A stretch of DNA of 64,000 nucleotides. It comes from Portibacter marinus. GTDB lineage: Bacteria > Bacteroidota > Bacteroidia > Chitinophagales > Saprospiraceae. Below, one piece after another: positions 60,952 to 64,000 of this stretch. Within the stretch, counting starts at the first letter, position 1. Every line of letters begins with the position of its first letter. The notes under the pieces were generated by a model that was given only the letters and a program-made list of their open reading frames with translations, did no database searches and was not told the origin of the DNA. A program made the translations under genes and the position numbers. The stretch is from NCBI RefSeq assembly GCF_021533195.1, contig NZ_JAJNKB010000003.1, positions 755,591-819,590 of the forward strand, written 5' to 3'.

Positions 60952-61515
60952 TTAAACTTTTGAACGAATGCGGCTTAAAGTTTCGGGCGTCATTCCAAGC
61001 ATTGAGGCTAAGTAATGCAAAGGTACCTCATTAAAGAGCTCTGGCTTGTATGCAAACATTTGCTGAAATCGCTGTGCAGAATCCATTGACAAAAAAGAAA
61101 AAATACGGTCTTCCAAAGTCAAAAAGCACTTCGCTAAAAATTGCTTCTCTATTCGCTCCCAATGGGGAATAATTAAAGGTAACCTGTCATAATCCTCTTT
61201 ATAAATACTGTATAACTCAACCGACTTAAGGGCCTGAATATTTCTGCGGCCAGGTTGGTCAAAGACTAAACTCGCGATATCTGTAATAAAATCACCTCGA
61301 CTTGAGATCCATTGAGTAACTTCTCTTCCTTCTACGGTTTCAAAAATTCTCAAATGACCGTCTAAAATAAAACTGAGCTCATTACAATAACTTCCGGATT
61401 TAAGGAAAAAATCTCCTTTATCCAGTGTTTTGTATTTGAAATAGCTGGCTAAAGTCTCTACTTGATTTAGAGGAATTGGGAAATATGCCTGTATGAAGTT
61501 TGTAAGCTCGGTCAT
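60952..61515 (-). CDS. Crp/Fnr-family transcriptional regulator
   Basis: 187 residues. A cNMP-binding beta-roll (LDKGDFFLKSGSYCNELSFILDGHLRIFE) lacks the usual Glu-Arg phosphate-binding pair of true cAMP receptors (RG-x-x-T/S), so the effector may not be cAMP. A C-terminal winged helix has YLASMLGMTPETLSRIRSKV. This type is common in Bacteroidota and often acts locally. A TAGATTTG box lies at 61551-61558 on the minus strand. Confidence 0.88.
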   Translation of the reverse strand: MTELTNFIQAYFPIPLNQVETLASYFKYKTLDKGDFFLKSGSYCNELSFILDGHLRIFETVEGREVTQWISSRGDFITDIASLVFDQPGRRNIQALKSVELYSIYKEDYDRLPLIIPHWERIEKQFLAKCFLTLEDRIFSFLSMDSAQRFQQMFAYKPELFNEVPLHYLASMLGMTPETLSRIRSKV

Positions 61516-61550
61516 AGATTTTGCATAGTTACGCTAAATCTCTCTCTTTT

Positions 61551-61558
61551 CAAATCTA
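61551..61558 (-). promoter_or_regulatory. -7 box for the Crp/Fnr-family gene
   Basis: CAAATCTA on the plus strand reads TAGATTTG on the minus strand, a match to TAnnTTTG 35 nt upstream of the ATG at 61515. Confidence 0.45.
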
Positions 61559-62022
61559 CGTTCAAAACTTTAGTTCCACCTCTTATGGTGATGATATAGG
61601 AAAAGTCGATTAAACATTAGTTATAGCTCCATATATTTCCATCCAGATTAACTAATCTTCGAGAAATTTATGAATTAAAGCGTATCCTCTCGGATTTGTG
61701 TAGTTCAATACGTGAGTTAAAATTGATATATGTGATGGAATAGGGCTTAAAAGATACTTGAATCTCGATCCCATACAAAGTCAATCTTATTGTACTTTTA
61801 AAATGCGCTTTTAGTAGAATATTTAAAAAGAAAAGATTATCTTTCTTCATTATTAACCCTAAAAAAAAAATTCAATGAGCAGCAAATCTGACAAAAGTTA
61901 GCGTGGTTAGTTCTTTAACCAACGCCTAAATTTAATTTAAACAAGTCGACTTAAATTTATTATTAGCATAGTTCTGATTTACCACAGCTATAGCTATTTA
62001 TATTAACCCTTAAATATCAAAC
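61559..62022. other. Long leader of the giant adhesin-like gene
   Basis: About 460 AT-rich bases without a gene. A hairpin is visible at 61901-61925 (GCGTGGTTA / TTAACCAACGC, one bulged A), about 100 nt before the ATG and lacking a T-run. A long 5' leader may control the giant gene. Confidence 0.4.
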
Positions 62023-64000
62023 ATGTATTTTGTAAAAAACAAATCATGCAACGGGATTACTATGTCCCAGCATCAAATCAAATCGTCTTTAAAAACAAAT
62101 CGTTTTATTTTTATATTATCATTTTTGTTTCTTTTCCTTCTGAGTCCAGATGTTAGAGCTACCCACTTCGAAGGTGGAAATCTCTCCTGGCAACAGGCTG
62201 GTGGAAATAGTATTGAGTTTTCCTTCACTGGCCAATACAGGTACGGTTTCTTTTATAATCCACTTGAAACAGCACAAATTGGCGATAGATTCAATCTAGG
62301 TGAAATTGACTTGGGTAGCCCAGGATCATCGCCTCAGATCGTAATCATACGTGGAACTGTAACAAATTTTGACAAGGCCAATGATCAGGTATATTTTTCA
62401 TGGACCTTCACTCAAACCTATCCCACATCAGGGAATAGAGTTGTTACAGCCTTTTACAAGAGCAGTGCACCAAATTGCTGTCGGGATAGCGATTTGCTGG
62501 ATGGAAACAATGATAGAAATTTTCAGCTACAAACCATTGTTAATGTAGGCTCCCCGTTAAATAATCCACCAGTAACCAGTCTACCTTCGGAGATTAATTT
62601 CCCTGTAAATGCATCAGCGGCTATTTTGCAAATACCAGCGTCTGATCCAGATAATGATGACATAACTTATCGGATTGCCTCTCCCAGTGAATCAGGTTTA
62701 CTTCGGCCAGCACCGGGAGGTTTAACCATGTCACCGTCTGGATTAATATCAATGAATACCGTAGGAAGATTGATTGGTCAGCGATTTGCTATTCAAGTTA
62801 TGATTGAAGATGGAAAAACCAAAACGCCGGTTGATTTTACAATTGCAATGGTGGGCCCTTCATTGCCTCCTAGTTTTATCGGTGATACCCCAATAGAAGG
62901 CCAGGTTTTTACAGCAACTCCTCCTGGAAATGCTGTGGATTTTATTGTGGAAGCTATTGACCCTGATGCAAACCAGACTACATCTTTATTGTCAGTAGGT
63001 CTTCCAGTAGGCGCTACTATGACTCCAAGTTTTCCTATTGTATCTGCCGTTAACGGATCCGCTCAATCCACTTTTAGTTGGACTCCGGCGGTCGATCAGG
63101 TTGGTACATATGTGATTAATTTTCTTGCTCAGGATAATGTGGGTATACAAGCCTACCGATCAGTGATAATAAATGTGCTGTGTCCTTTACAAGCAAATGT
63201 AATTGATGTCACTCATACTACTTGTAGTAATCCTAATGGCGGATCTATTACGGTTGAAATCGTGGATTATTCAGACCTGGCAACTCTGGAATATTTATGG
63301 TCCGGCCCCAATTTTAGCGCTAACTCTCTAAATATTTCAGGTCTTTCGTCTGGAATATACAACTTAAGAGTTGATGATTCTGCTACAGGATGCTTTACCA
63401 ATTTGTCGATTGAGATTAGCGATCAACCTGATGAAGAATCTCCCATTCCTCCTTCGGCACCATCTGATCTTCTTTTGCTATGTGCTGACGATGTGCCGAC
63501 GCCGATGACACTGACAGCCACTGATAATTGTGATGGTAACATTACTGTCTCGCCTTCTACTCAAATAACACCGGGTGGCTGCCTCAATGATTTTCTTTTG
63601 GAAAGAACTTGGACATTTACATATGAAGCTGGTAACTCGACTTTAGTGACCCAGACTATTACTGTCATAGACACTCTTAGTCCAGTCGCACCAGACGTAC
63701 CTGCTGACCTCACTTTGGACTGTGCTGCAGATCTGCCGCCGCCTGTTAATCTTACTGCAACCGACAATTGTGATGGTGATATCACAGTGTCACCAGATAC
63801 TCTAATATTACCTGGAAGTTGCTTGAATGATTTTACCATGGTTCGTACCTGGACATTTACAGACACTTGTGGTAATACTTCTTCAGTAAGTCAGACGATC
63901 ATTGTAGAAGATAAAACAGCTCCAGTCGCACCAGCGGCTCCTGCTGATCTCACTTTGGACTGTGCTGCAGATCTACCGCCGCCTGTTAATCTCACTGCAA
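62023..64000 (+). CDS. Giant secreted adhesin-like protein with SprB and HYR-type repeats (5' part, runs off the window)
   Basis: From ATG 62023 the frame stays open for 659 codons to the window edge. A basic start and hydrophobic core (FIFILSFLFLFLLSPDVRA) give a signal peptide after an unusually long n-region; an ATG at 62062 is an alternative. HFEGGNLSWQQAGG begins a beta-domain; at about residues 180-385 are Ig/cadherin-like domains. CSNPNGGSITVEIVD through YNLRVDDSATGCF (about 400-460) is a SprB-type repeat, known from gliding adhesins. From about 470 an 80-residue HYR-like repeat begins (LDCAADLPPPVNLTATDNCDG) with units at about 63476, 63706 and 63946. It is probably a T9SS cargo; the C-terminus is unseen. 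Confidence 0.85.
   Translation, partial: MYFVKNKSCNGITMSQHQIKSSLKTNRFIFILSFLFLFLLSPDVRATHFEGGNLSWQQAGGNSIEFSFTGQYRYGFFYNPLETAQIGDRFNLGEIDLGSPGSSPQIVIIRGTVTNFDKANDQVYFSWTFTQTYPTSGNRVVTAFYKSSAPNCCRDSDLLDGNNDRNFQLQTIVNVGSPLNNPPVTSLPSEINFPVNASAAILQIPASDPDNDDITYRIASPSESGLLRPAPGGLTMSPSGLISMNTVGRLIGQRFAIQVMIEDGKTKTPVDFTIAMVGPSLPPSFIGDTPIEGQVFTATPPGNAVDFIVEAIDPDANQTTSLLSVGLPVGATMTPSFPIVSAVNGSAQSTFSWTPAVDQVGTYVINFLAQDNVGIQAYRSVIINVLCPLQANVIDVTHTTCSNPNGGSITVEIVDYSDLATLEYLWSGPNFSANSLNISGLSSGIYNLRVDDSATGCFTNLSIEISDQPDEESPIPPSAPSDLLLLCADDVPTPMTLTATDNCDGNITVSPSTQITPGGCLNDFLLERTWTFTYEAGNSTLVTQTITVIDTLSPVAPDVPADLTLDCAADLPPPVNLTATDNCDGDITVSPDTLILPGSCLNDFTMVRTWTFTDTCGNTSSVSQTIIVEDKTAPVAPAAPADLTLDCAADLPPPVNLTA

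Noticed and set aside
61668..61850. 60-codon minus-strand frame in the adhesin leader
   Set aside because: AT-rich, no start context, no recognisable protein pattern.
63561..63866. 101-codon minus-strand frame near the window end
   Set aside because: Antisense of the HYR-type repeats of the giant adhesin frame, which is open for over 650 codons.

Overview
The window reads as chromosomal DNA of a Bacteroidota bacterium, probably a marine Cytophagales/Saprospiria-type lineage (the lineage is inference). The support is a PorQ homologue of the type IX secretion system (T9SS), a protein with a T9SS type A sorting domain, DUF6090 membrane proteins, hybrid 7TMR-DISM/AraC sensors, Bacteroidota-type -7 boxes (TAnnTTTG-like) and AT-rich intergenic DNA without clear Shine-Dalgarno sequences. 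No rRNA, tRNA, CRISPR array or intact transposase was seen.

Layout. 1-6 kb: a molybdenum hydroxylase subunit (cut by the window edge) and a MarR regulator face away from a sulfatase / amino-acid-type permease / aldo-keto reductase-Rid fusion / lipoprotein operon; an 18-bp perfect palindrome lies between the two units. 6-7.7 kb: housekeeping genes (thioredoxin-like protein, scpA, rpsU with promoter and terminator). 7.7-13.7 kb: accessory DNA with a decayed DUF6090 gene, a propeller lipoprotein, a glycoside-hydrolase-like lipoprotein, two intact DUF6090 genes and a SnoaL-like lipoprotein; three of these genes carry the same 39-nt promoter-leader module. 13.9-26.2 kb: a plus-strand run with a 1769-residue histidine kinase built from seven repeated sensor modules, then a geranylgeranyl-reductase-family flavoprotein, a phosphoesterase, a GH3-family adenylating enzyme, a CDP-alcohol phosphatidyltransferase, a small membrane protein resembling the fungal PaxB/Pyr4 terpene cyclases, and an adenylate cyclase. 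This last set may be an undescribed terpenoid-lipid pathway and is the most interesting part of the window.

26.2-48.3 kb: two paralogous hybrid sensor/AraC regulators (both minus strand) bracket a large plus-strand cell-surface cluster: a YadA-like/S74 protein, a SUMF1-domain protein, a GGxNDG-repeat protein, a T9SS cargo protein, a 1051-residue repeat protein, a glycine-rich fibre-like protein, a cytochrome c and a decayed fibre-like gene. A LytTR regulator and a DUF5602 lipoprotein precede the first sensor; an acyltransferase follows the second. 48.6-49.7 kb holds a broken S9 peptidase gene.

49.7-61.5 kb: core genes: porQ, a MORN lipoprotein, ppiD, DUF3109, a pair of long palindromes, citrate synthase of the mitochondrial type, gcvH, VanZ, tonB, a TPR protein, an SRPBCC protein and a Crp/Fnr regulator. 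62.0 kb to the edge: the start of a very large secreted SprB/HYR-repeat adhesin-like protein.
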